From assembly GCA_005281725.1 (NCBI GenBank), contig SSBO01000007.1:4370721-4434720 (forward strand): DNA of 64,000 nt, written 5' to 3'. Numbering within the stretch: the first letter of the stretch is position 1; each line of letters starts with the position of its first letter. The notes under the pieces were generated by a model, which saw only the letters and a list, made by a program, of their open reading frames with translations, searched no databases and was not told the DNA's origin. Source of the stretch: Wuchereria bancrofti (lineage: Eukaryota; Nematoda; Chromadorea; Rhabditida; Onchocercidae). A program made the translations under genes and the position numbers. This document shows, piece after piece, positions 48,301 to 60,606 of this stretch.

Positions 48301-51300
48301 CAAAAAACAGAAAGTAGAGTAAAGCAGAATATTATACAAGGAACCATAGCATAAAGATGACGAATATATCAGATAGTTTATAAAATATGAAAAATTTAGA
48401 GATGATATGAAGAGTCAGTTAATTTGAATAACATACATTTTGCAAAACCAATATTTCATACATACAGTTCCTTCCAGTACGGTAACTGAAAGAATGGCGA
48501 ACATGGATTTTATAAGAAGAACCTATAATAATAATTCCTAAGGGAACATGAATTAGAAAAGCTATGAATCCAAATAAAAAGGATCGTAGAAAAGCAAACG
48601 AAATTTAGATTTGTGAGAGTGTCTAATCTGTCTGAATCTTAAATCATGTAAGTGAGGGTAATGACCATTTGGAGTCCAAAGATTTTGAAACTGCACCTCG
48701 CTTATTACGATCGAAAAGAAAAAAGTGGTTACTGATTCTGACGAAAATACAAGCCTTTACAACCCATCAATTTCTGTCCATGAGAAGTAACCATTGGGAT
48801 AAAGCATATAAAGCAATGAACAAATCACGTATGAGAAGAGCAGCAAATGTAGAAAGAGATAAATTAAGAGAAGCTAGTAGCAACTACAATAGCAAGAACG
48901 GAATTTGGGAAATGGAACTTAAGTGACAATGGTTATTTCACACTAAACGGACTGAAGCACCCAGCATAACAGTACTTTAATTCTATAGTTCATTTTGATC
49001 CTAAGGTTCATAAAAATATAAAAGATCCCGAAAAACGTATTAAATAACATGAAAAAGCAACTTCAAAACTAACAATATTATTTGATTCTCAACAATGTCG
49101 AATCGAAAAATCCTTATTTCTTGCTTCAATTATTCCTTATACGCTATTCAGTAAACACCAACTTGTGGTCATCAGATGATCAATAATCACACAATACAAT
49201 GCATTTTTAAACAAAAATTCAAATCGTTATCGTCTGCGGGGGATGAAATAGTCAGAGCATAGCTATGATTCCTTAGAAATGTCAGAAAAAACGGATTTTC
49301 AAAATCATTAGTGAAATAGGTTGTGGTAAAGAAATTGGTTCTTGTTCCTCAAATTCAAAAGATGAAACAAATGTAATAAAAAACTCTGATAAGCTTTTCC
49401 AGATGAAACAACGTAGGAAAATTTCTTGGTGTATTCAACCATACACCATATATCAGAACTTGGAAAATGTACCTGGTTACATTTTAAAAATTTATAAAAA
49501 TCAAACATAGTTTGTGACTAATAATGAAGATGCCGTTGCCTAATCTCCTCCAATATTATTATCATCAGGGATTATTATAATAATCTCACTTACTCGAAGT
49601 TATTAACATTTCTCATAAATTATTCTTTGGTATATGTGATATAAAAACTGCAAAGCAATGTTTCCGTCATCAATGCTTGAAAAATGAAAGAAAAATATTG
49701 ATTTTCCACTGAATCCCACTGAAATCAATAGTTAGTTAATTACTCCTTTGCACATTTCAATATTTCCCTTTCGCTACAAATTAATTCAAAAAAACTACAT
49801 TTGAAATTTCGCTCCTGAATGGAACCAGGGAACAGCTTTTACTAAAGAATGTATACTATACAGGCTTATCTGTTAGATAGGAATTTCTTGATAACGGCAA
49901 CAAACCGTGTTGATTCAGCAGCTACGCATCTACAGAGAGACAAATTAAGAATTTCTGCAAATAAAATGACAGAAATAACAGATAGTCATGTAACATCGGA
50001 ATGATCGCTTGTCTAAAAAGAAGTTAATATATTCACTGATAATAATATTTCCACCACTGATAAAACAACACGGGCTTAAAACTTTTCCCCTAAATGTTCG
50101 ACTGAAATCTGGCATATTCCTCCGAAAATTTTTATATACGATTAAAGCGGGTAGCTTACCTACTATTAAAATATAAATTCAATTTTTTTCACTTTCTTGT
50201 AAACATAGCAATAGCAGACAAAACTAAAAAGTTGATGAAATAACAACAAAAAACTTCCTAAGACAGTAGACAAATGCAACGGAAGTTAATCAAAAAAACT
50301 TTAATGAACACTAAGAAAATTGGAAAATCCAACATGAACTACTCAGGAAAGTAGCCATTATCGGCTATTTTAAGAGGAACGTTAAGTTCTACAGAATTTC
50401 AATTTACACAAGAATCGTTAAACATATTGATTTATGAATAAACTGAAATTCTTTTATCGACATTTTTTAATACTTTTCAATGCAACAAGAAACGTATTTT
50501 AATATAATTAAACATAATATCAAAAGTTCTCATGCAATCCTTCAAATGAATAAACAAAAAATGATGCATATAAAAATGGGAAACTATTTGATAAACTTTT
50601 TTCTCTTCCTGAAAGCAAAACACCGATGAGTCAGTGAAATATACGCGCATATTCTTCTCCCTCCTGTCTGTTAGTTATTTATGAAAAGTTTAAGTGAGAC
50701 AAATGAAAATAGAAAAGGACGTTTATCGGGAATAAAAAATCGTTGGCTATTCATTAACATTTCCTATTTCCAAATGTGTAATTTAGATTCTGAATTGACC
50801 ATAGTTCATACTGGCCTATGTTTTGCAGCAAACGCTTTCAAATTCAATGTAATCCACACCAAAACTTATAAAGCATAAAGCTATCATATAGTGTATTTTG
50901 TGGTCCTATCAAATGAAATGGATAGTAACGAGCAGTGCACGGCAAGATCGGACAGGACAAAGTATTTCAATCAATTTGTCGCGCACAACTCTACCACACT
51001 CCTGCAAGGTACGACAACGATATGTCATTAAAACAGGTGAGGAAGAGATTGGAATGCGAACATTCCAATCAAATCTGTTCATCAATAAAATTAGGCTTAA
51101 TCTATGGGATATGAAAATGTAATCAGTGATAACGAAGACAGTTTCTTCAATTTAGATGGCCTATCAAAGACAGAGATTCTATGAAATCAGTTGAGAGCGC
51201 CAAATGGAACCGAACCTTTCATTTTTAAGGCTTACACTTGAAGAATTTGCGATTATCGCTGAAATAACTTTCACGAGTGAATCCTTTCGATGCCACAAAC

Positions 51301-54300
51301 AAACCTAGGCACACGGATTAAAGATGCACACATACAAACATACACATACACACACGAAACATAGCAGGAGAGAGAGAGAGGCCGTATGATGGACTGTCCG
51401 AGGGAACAGCCATCCCTCAGACCCGAATGCTTCTTCCCCGTAACAAGAGGCGACACTTCCAGCTCCGCACGCAGCTATTATTCCCAACTCTTCATCCCTG
51501 CTTCTCTAACTCCATCTAATATCTTGCAAAGAAGGGCACATACTGTGACGAACAAGAAAACGCCGAACTGATAGGTGCAAGCAGTCGTGTAACAAACCCA
51601 GAAACACTGTAATACATGCACACATGTGACAGCAAACACTGCGAGCACTTTCCCCCTTGCTGTTGCAGTTGGTGTGAAAGCGAAATGCAGGCAGACGCGT
51701 ATGTGACGTGCTTGATATATGTTCACACGTGTGCAACTGTGCTTGTTAACCATGGCATTCAAGTTGATGATAAATACTTAACGTGTAACCAAGCAAGCAG
51801 AGATTCTCGCCAGAAGGAATCACGCAGTTCTGCTCAGCTAATCTGCCTTTTTTGAATTGTTCGTCGAATATCGCCAAAAAAAGTCGCTGACAGAACGGGA
51901 GGTTCTGTCGAATTCCTTCTCAAACACTCAATCAATTGATGCATCTCATTACTGATTAAATCGAATTAAATTTACAAAGTAATTTAGGTGTCACGAACTC
52001 ATAGTAACTTAGGTCACGTCTGGAACATAATGGCTTATAATCTATCACTATGTAATGTTAGTAAATGGCTAAATGAAGAGGCTTAAACTGACAAACTCCA
52101 CATGAGAAACAGGAAATTGTTGGTCTTCCCGAGATCTCTTATTGCGGTGCTATCACTTGTTTTGCAGTGTGATATTTCACATTAAACAGTCATTGAACAG
52201 CGACAGAAGAGATAACAGATTCAGTTGTTCCAAAGACTTAGAAATTCAACCAATGATGAAGACGGAAGGAGCGTCACAGAGACGTAAAGGAAAAATTTGT
52301 TACTTTTAGTCTACGAACAAGTTAGCTCGAAAACACAGTCCTCTTAATTAGTACGCTGAATGCAAATTACGAATTCAGGTCAATAAGTTCCCTCGAAAAA
52401 ACGACCTCTTTCTTTTGTACAGGGTAAGTGGGAAAGTTGATGAATTTTGGAGTGGAAGAGGAATGTTGAGAAAGAGTCCTTTGGGAAGTGTCATCTCCGC
52501 CCAATCTCTCATCTCCTCTTCTTTTTCCATCATTATTTCCTTCTCTGCCTTATCTCTTCAATTCCTTCCTCATTCCTCGAACTCACTTCCCGTTTTAATC
52601 TAAATTATTTTTTAACAATATGAGCTGCAAGGAGATAAAAGTGTCACCGCAACGTCGTCAATAATCACATGACTATCACAGATCCTTCATCATTGTGTCC
52701 TTGAATAAGCATTCTCTGAGTGATCTTTTCGAAGTTTTAGATCAATCTTTTTTTTGATTTGCTTGATAGAACTGAGAAGATATCCGGCCAAGCTACACTT
52801 TTAGCCTGGGTTTTATCATATATTTTCCCTCTTGATTGCAATAAACTTTTGCAATGAACAACGAGACAATGGACTTACTTGTAATAATTAGAGATGAAAT
52901 TGATTGTGAGGGATGAATCATTTTCAACTTTACATCACTCAAAAAGCTTCCTCTTCGAAAAATAACAGACTAATACAAATTTAAAATAATAGGAATTTAA
53001 AAGCAACAACTTTTCAACATTTTTCACTTCACAGTACCATTTCAGTGATAAGATAAAGCGGCACGAGAAATATTATAGCGATGTCTGATGACATGTCGCC
53101 ATTGTTGAATCCAACCAGCCATTGTCCATAAGTTTTGATGACACTGAAAAAGAAGAATTTGAAAGGCGAATTTAAAGCCGTTTACCGAAACATTTTCAAA
53201 GCTCTGAAAATGCATAAAAACTCGTGAATCATAGACAGCTTCATTCATCGTTTCTCTTTCTGCCAATTCATCGTACCACCGACATATCACTGTATCAACA
53301 ACGTAAGATAGAAGGGAGCGGTGATGAGACATGAGGGCAGGGTGAAGTGTTGGGAAATAAGCAATATAAGCATTCTGCTCCTTTCGAGAAGGATGGTGAT
53401 AATATATGTTCGGGAACAAGTGCTTTTCATACTTTCATTTCCTCTATTTTAGTCTTAACTTTACAAAAACGCTCATTCAGCCTTGTAATCTTCATGCTAA
53501 CAAAATTTTTGTAAAGCTTTCAAATCGATGAACACATTGCAAATAATTTGCATTTCCTATGCGTAAAATCAAAAAACACAAAGCTGTTGAATAAAATGCA
53601 CGCAAATCCTCTATCATTCAGCATGTAAACTATGAAAATGTACAATTCAATCAAACACGAAATTGAAAAATTGTTGAATAGCGGTTTTCGATAAATATCG
53701 ATTCAATAACACATCCTTGGTGTCGCAGAAAATGTGGTATTCTCTAATAAAGGAAAGAAAGGAAAACGATTGGCAAGAAGATTAAATTATATTTTGAAAA
53801 TGATATTTAAGTATAGAAGAAATTATTCTCTACCATAGCAACACTTCAATAAACAATCAGACCAAACTATATCAAAATGGCGTACTTGACAAAGCTTCTT
53901 ATCTTCTTCTAATTTTAAAGGCTACAAAATGAAAAAAGGAAACTATGGAAGCAAAGAACAATTCAGCATTGAAATACATAACATAAACATAACTGTGGTT
54001 TTATATGGCCTCTCTCTAGCTAATGTTTTTTGGTCGTTATTGTCTGGAGGTGTTTGAGAAACGAAGAAGTTATAAAATAAAGGCGTAATCTCTTGTCTCG
54101 AAAAATTTCACAGAAAAAATGGAAAACTGGAAAAAAAAACTTCCAGAGAAAAAGAAATCCAGAAATCATGCAATCCATGCCTGGCGTTTATAGTTTTATA
54201 TAGCGGTATTCCAGACATTTTAAATGCATTTGCATTACTTCCGATATATTCATTTTGCTAAGCAATTAAATAAAGTCACACTGAAACGATTTATGTATAA

Positions 54301-55969
54301 AATCAGGTCATTTTCATTTATGTAACGACCGTTTGAACAGCAAATGATTTCAATAAACTGGGTGTGAAAAATTATCGATATTTGGCCCGTTGTTACAACG
54401 CTAATTTCGAAAGTACCTGCAAATCTCAATTAGTTTTCATATAGATTTAGTTTAATTGATGCAGTTTAATCAATATAAATCTCAAGTGTGCAATAAGCTG
54501 ATTAAGAATACAGTTATCTTTAATGCATTCCTTTCTTTTCAAATTTCAAATCAGATAAAGAATTATTGAGTCTACGCAATTTCAAATCTTGGATTTAAAA
54601 TGATTCAAAATTTACACATTACATAAAACTTTTAATTGAATATGTCTGCCAAGCTGAAATGAAGTCGGATTCCTTTTATCGGTTGATTGAAAGGAATTAA
54701 ATTTAAATTTAACCGAACGACATCAAAAACCTTGGGATAAACATGTTCCTTGAAGAAAGAACTATCAAGGGTTGAATTTTTTTACTACCACGGAAAGCAT
54801 TCTACTACTACACTCAGCATGAAACGTCAACTTCTGAAAAAAGAGCAAATATACTAGCTTTAAAAATGTCATACCAACCTATGAAAATTAAACTCACACT
54901 TAAATGAGTGATCCTAACAGAAACGATGAACATTCGATGCACCATTTCCTGAAACCAACTACTCCATCTCATGCTGATAACGTACAGAATACCGTTAATT
55001 ATTTGGAAGTTTGGTTACCAACCAGTTGCTGGTATGGATGAAGATTACTAGTTTGCACGCAGATCGCCAGTTTGATTATAGATCGCTAATTCTCCCTCAC
55101 TCCTTTCGCTTGTAGTCAGTCCTTCGACAACATAACATTTTGCTTCGCCACTATTGCATGCTTTTGTCAATATATTCAATTGGTAACTGTTTGAAATACT
55201 TTAACTCTTGCAAAATTTTCACACCTTCGATGTCCGACTGAACTTCATTTCGGAGAATTTATTAAATATCATAAGACAACCATAAAATGTGAAATATGCA
55301 ATAAAAACCTAGCACCAATATATGTAATTAGAGCATTATCAAAGTATAGTCTTTCAATTTCCTTAAAAATCATATGGATTATTCGAATTATAAATTTTTT
55401 AATTCTCATAAATTAAGCAAATGTTAGTTAACATATAATGAGACAATTTTCTTTTCTTCTTTATGTCGAAATAACATTTTTACAACACACAATAACACAC
55501 ATTTGGGATGCTGAAATTTTAAAAGATTTCTCAAACTTTTAGTCACTTGAAAACAAAGGCGCAAGAAATAAAAATTGATAATGGACCATTATAAACTATT
55601 AAAGCAAAAAGAAATAAGCAAATAATGACTGGTGGTAGTGATCGTTGGAAAGCAAAAAAATTTTTTAAAGATTTATGAATTTGAGAGAAATTGTCAATAA
55701 AGTTACTAAAGGAATTAAATTAAAAAAAAAAGATAAGCATATTATGACAAATGTAAACAAAAAAAAAACAAAAAATAAAAAAAGTAATAAACTGACTGTT
55801 GACGAAGTTAGTTGGGATTCTTTTCTAAAATTTGGTATACAACAGGAAAGTTAGTACTGCCGATATTAGTAATAGATTCATTTATGTTCTTAAAACTTGC
55901 TTAAAAAAATTTACTTTAGATCTAAAGTATCGAAAATTAGAAATAGCGAAAGGACCACATATAACTTAT
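45347..55969. other. Long gene-free stretch between the LRR gene and erm-1
   Basis: About 10.6 kb with no confidently supported exon. Most is very AT-rich. About 51240-51850 and 52410-52620 are less AT-rich; the first contains CA-rich text, a short GA tract (near 51369) and overlapping chance ORFs on both strands. These blocks could be distal promoter or enhancer DNA for erm-1, by position only. A 125-codon open frame lies at 53042-53419. Confidence 0.5.
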
Positions 55970-55975
55970 TTTATT
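55970..55975 (-). terminator. AATAAA polyadenylation signal of the LRR gene
   Basis: Canonical hexamer on the minus strand, 61 bases past the LRR gene stop codon. Confidence 0.55.
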
Positions 55976-56035
55976 TGAGACGTAAGTGGACTGATCCTAT
56001 ACTCCAAATTGTAGTTTACAGAAGTTAAAATAAAT

Positions 56036-58646
56036 TTACAGGAGCTGTGGACTACTAGCAACCTGTTCATTTTCTCCTCCGAGCTTACTGTAACCGGCAA
56101 TAAGCGCTAAATGTCTCAACTTGTTAAGATTGCGACAAATGAGATAAAAAATCGTTGTTGCAGAGAGTAGTACAACAAATAAAGTCCAATATACAAACTG
56201 ATGGCTATCTTTACATACAGAATTTGAAATCTCGAAGATATTTTGACCCTTACGATATTCTGGTGCAACACAGATCGCATAGCCCTGGAATTAAATTTAT
56301 TCGGTCAACTACGGAAGCGAGAAAGATAATACCACTTGTCGCAAATGCAATATACAAATAAGCCAAGTGAACGGTTCAGTGTTTTTTCAATGCCATTAAG
56401 TGATGTCCTATTGTAGATCTGTGAAGCAGAGATCTTAAATTCAAGAAATCTACTTGTAAGTAATTTCACCTGATTAAAGGAAGATGTCGGACTTCTCGAC
56501 AGTTCTTTGATAGCTGGCATAATATCGCAATCACAGTACAGAGGGTTTGAAGAAATATCAACTGTTGTTAGACTAGGAAGAACTTCCCAGAGATGAGTGG
56601 ATAATGTAGAGAATTCATTTCCGGAAATATCCAATACAACAAGATTTTGTAAGCAATTCGATTTAACGCTGAATTTTTTCATCTTATTACCGGACAAATG
56701 TAAACGAATCAGGCCATTCAACTGAAATGAAAGATTCCTGCATTCTCTGTGTCGATTTACCAGAATCAAGCAATTTCAACGCCTTACATTACACATAAGT
56801 AAATCAAATACTTATTTCCACCAAAAATCACTATACTAAGCATTTTTAATGGATCAATAATTTGTATAATGAAAGCGTAATTGATGAAATCAGAATTACT
56901 TCACACTTTATTTTATCAGTTGAAATTACCTTGCAAAGCATGTCAGATAGTATTTCAATAAGATCATTGTCACGTAGGATTAGCTCTTGTAAGTCATTGA
57001 ATTCATTTACAGAGTCAACAAACGTATTAGCCAGTAAGCGCGGTCGTTCAGAAAGTGATACTGATGATGAGAAAAGATTCGACATATCCAGAACTCGTAA
57101 GCGTACATTCCATCTGAAAAGTTTTGAGCGAAAAAATATATACTGTAAGCAGATATGAGACATCTAAATATACAAAAACTCCTAGACAATATAAAGTAAA
57201 CTTTACACGTTAAACTAAATCATTACGCCAAAATAATTTAGACGTGTCATCAGACTGTACAATGTCTATATTGCAAAATGGAAAATCAAATTTAAGCAAC
57301 TCTTCCTTGACTTTTATACGCTGTAAAATAAGTTCATAGAAGTAGTAAAATTAAGAGTCGATTACTCAATAGATTTAAATATCGAAGCAAATATTAAACC
57401 ATAACTCCTTTCACCTCTGTAAAAAAATTTACATGCATACACAAGAACTAAGCAAAATAATTACCAAAATTTTTAAGTCTTTAATTAAATCAAACAGTAA
57501 CGCTTCATTGATAACGATACAGTTTTATTGAATCTTGCTCTCCTTCTTAAAAGCTTTAGCAGTTAAAGGAAAATTATCTAAAGTTCTCAAATAGAATAAT
57601 TTTTTTTTTTCTCAAACAGAAAACAATTTAATTTCATCATCAAAGGAATGGGAAGGTCGAAGTCGAAAGAAAACGAATTGCAGCATTTTCTCATTGCATT
57701 TTATGCATGCACCGAAAAGAAATGATATAAATTAATAGGCAGCAATAAACGGAACGTCTCGCACTTAATGCTCTTTTCTTGCTTTACTTAACTTTTCAAA
57801 AACTTAATCCGTGCGATGAGTGCAACTCTATGTCTCAGGCACATAAAGATTAAATTATTCATTAAAAAGACATGTTATCATTAAACTGCTTAAATTTCAC
57901 TTCAGACAAGTGAAATCCATGTATTGTTATTGAAATTTATATTTATGCAGAATGGTTAAATTATAAAGATGAAGGGAAACTGAAAACTAAAAGAATGATG
58001 ATTGTTGATAACTAAAAGAATATTTTCAATAATTCATTCAATTCAAGAAAATAAATGAATATAGATGACAAGAGAATATAAGTGATTTTTTTAGATTTAG
58101 GATGATTATTAGTTTAAGAAAATGACTTAAACCATGAAGAGAAAATTTGAAATTGCCAAAAATTCTCAAAGTATTTGGAATAAATTCAGATCAGATGGAA
58201 TGTTAGAAGTTGCGAAGTCAAGAAAATTCTATTTGGAAGAAAAAAACTGGCCGGAATGGATCAGCACCAATTCGTTTGATTGCATTATCGTGCAAATAGA
58301 AATATTCCACTGCCGGTAGGGCTCGAAAAGTGTATGAATCGATGGCGCTAATAGCATTGTCAGATAAATTAACTAAAGAAACAAAGCGATGAGTAACATT
58401 ACGACCAAAAATATTTGATCCAGCTAGATCTCCAATGCTATTTCCAGTAACAGCGATAGTATCCAAATCCGGATATGCTTCCGGACGCATGGTCAAGAAC
58501 ATTCCGCTGCCTTGCATCTTTGTGTGACGACACTCAACTGTAGTTTTATTACAGTGACACAACCGTGGACAGTTCACGTCAAATTGACTTCGTTGAGCTT
58601 TTACAACCAGAAAGAACAGAAATACACAACTCCTTAAAGTAAGCAT
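56036..58646 (-). CDS. LRR single-pass membrane protein, trophoblast-glycoprotein-like
   Basis: Exons (minus): 58646 to about 58248, 57320 to about 57244 (end uncertain), 57113-56930, 56721-56470, 56284-56219 and 56197-56036; about 380 residues. It starts with a signal peptide (MLTLRSCVFLFFLVVKA), then an LRRNT cap (CPRLCHCNKTTVECR), two or more N-terminal repeats (LVNLSDNAISAI, VEYFYLHDNAIKRI), a middle insert with FPFC, and further repeats (LQELILRDNDLIEIL, LIRLHLSGNKMKKF, LVVLDISGNEFSTL, LTTVDISSNPLYCDCD). A Cys-containing cap (AICVAPEYRKGQ), a TM helix (WTLFVVLLSATTIFYLIC) and a short cytoplasmic tail ending in SPQLL complete it. The order LRRs, insert, LRRs, CDC cap, TM and short tail resembles TPBG/WAIF1, a surface modulator of Wnt signalling; this is similarity of layout, not proven orthology. 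The exon 1 donor is weak (GTTTTT), and the phase of exon 2 to exon 3 requires a non-obvious donor. Confidence 0.75.
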
Positions 58647-60438
58647 TGTATAGCAATTGTAGTAGTAAAAGAAGGGAATGAAATATTGCGAATTGATTTG
58701 CGCCACTTTGATCACATTTAAGATTGGCTGATTGGTTTACTGCTCGAGTGGGTTAGATTCGATTTCGGATGATTGAAGGGAAAAGTGGAAAGATATAGAG
58801 CGGTTGAACCCTGCTGCGTGCTATTTCACTTCTAGTCTCTATCCCCACAATTCTCGAGGCACGTCGTTCTCGACACCACACTGCATGTACGAACCTGTAG
58901 TTCGCATCACTACTATGATATTTAACAAGCAACCAGCTTACCTTCGTCTCTTTCTCTCCCTCTCTTCAGAATTCTTAAAAGAACGAGCATTAAATCTGTT
59001 CCAACATTAGTTGATTAGAGAGGGAATGATGACAGTGGTGACACTCAGTTTGCAATTTTTCGTCTTCCAGTTTTTTTGTATCGTTGAATAACTTTAGTTT
59101 GCTGTTTCAGAACATCCATCATTTCTTATCATGTTAATCTCTCTGGCATAATTGGGTCGTTAATTTGCGCTGTAATAAATACACTCACGCCATCACTGAG
59201 GGCCTTCAATTTTCTGCAGATTTTATATCTACACTCAACACCTTCACAGCTGCATTACAGATGTTCAACCTCTGAGATTAAGACATTACAACAATTTGTA
59301 TTTGAATGAAAAATCAATTTTTAAAAATAGCCGAAAGGGGAAAAGCTTGAGCCACTTCTACATGAACATTTCCCGTTAGCACTGGCTCATTTGTTATGAT
59401 AGTGTTGGCTTAGATGAAGAGAAGATAGCAAAGAATGAAGCTTTTATGAAATCATCTGTCATCTGGAATTATCACAGTATATTACTAATTAAAGGCGGTC
59501 TATTAGTAGTGTGACCCGCTTGAAAGACAGATAATATGTGTTTTAGGTTATCAAGTCTGTAATAAACAAGAAATGTGACAAACTTGACATGGAAAAAGTA
59601 CAGCTTAAAAATTATTGAAAAATAAATGCATTTTTAAGATTTAAACAAGATCAAATTGAAAAATTAATCGCTATCCAACTAAAAGTGGCAACTGTAAGTT
59701 TCGTCTTAGTTTCGTCTTATTATTTTCCTTCGGAAACGTAAAACTGAAATTCGTCCGTGAGTTTTCGATTCTGTTCATAATACAAGCTTTTGTTATAAAG
59801 TAGGGCCTTAAAAGATGCATAAAATGAAATGAGCACTGAACAACTTTATATCACTTGAATACATTATTAACGAAACTTACTGGAAATGTCAAAAAATATT
59901 TGAATTCTCCGTGTTGAAGTCGTGGATAGCTCTCGATTTAAAGACACCTGGTTCAGAACAGATTTTTCCTGCAGGAATTAAACCAAATATTCTGTTAACA
60001 TTCATTGATAGATTCTCTTCTTACCTTTCACATAATACCAATAGAGCTGTAAAAACAAATTTAATAACCCTTTCTTACTGCTCTGCTTCCTTGCGAAACA
60101 AAGTAGGTTTCCTTCCTTGACAGTTCAGATCGTTGACTTCTTTGCCTTCGATACTGGTAGATTCTCGAATCTGTACTGGTTCCGTTCTGTGTACGTGTAC
60201 TGTGGGAGTCTTCGTGAAATACTTTATTATTCAAACCTCAAACTTGGGTAATTAAACCACAGATTAACATTAAAAATTATACAACATTACAATAACGAGC
60301 TGATACATAACACACGAATATAACTTAATTATAAAACATTTAAAGATGTAAGCAAGCTAGACACTTCCCAACCGAGCCATACCATTACAAGATACTATAA
60401 ATGGCTTTGTAAGGAAGAAAATTGGGAGGGATTTTTTG

Positions 60439-60606
60439 GATGTTAAGGTTACAAAGTAGATTAAAATCACTTAAAACAATACTCTTTGTTCATTACATCA
60501 TAGCTTCGCCATTGTGGCGACAGATGTTAAGGTTACAAAGTAGATTAAAATCACTTAAAACAGTAATCTTTGTTCATTACATCATAGCTTCGCCATTGTG
60601 GCGACA
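60439..60606. repeat. 84-bp tandem duplication, two copies
   Basis: Two adjacent 84-base copies, beginning GATGTTAAGGTTACAAAGTA and ending CATTGTGGCGACA, differ at only a few positions (for example CAATACTC against CAGTAATC). The unit is a multiple of three and open in one plus-strand frame, but no gene surrounds it. Confidence 0.9.

Noticed and set aside
48669..48926. 85-codon plus-strand open frame rich in Lys and Arg
   Set aside because: No domain or splice signals; the lysine-rich content is what AT-rich random sequence gives.
51478..51762. Cys-rich 94-codon minus-strand open frame
   Set aside because: It overlaps other equally long frames on both strands in a GC-richer block; the openness follows from composition and no family text is visible.
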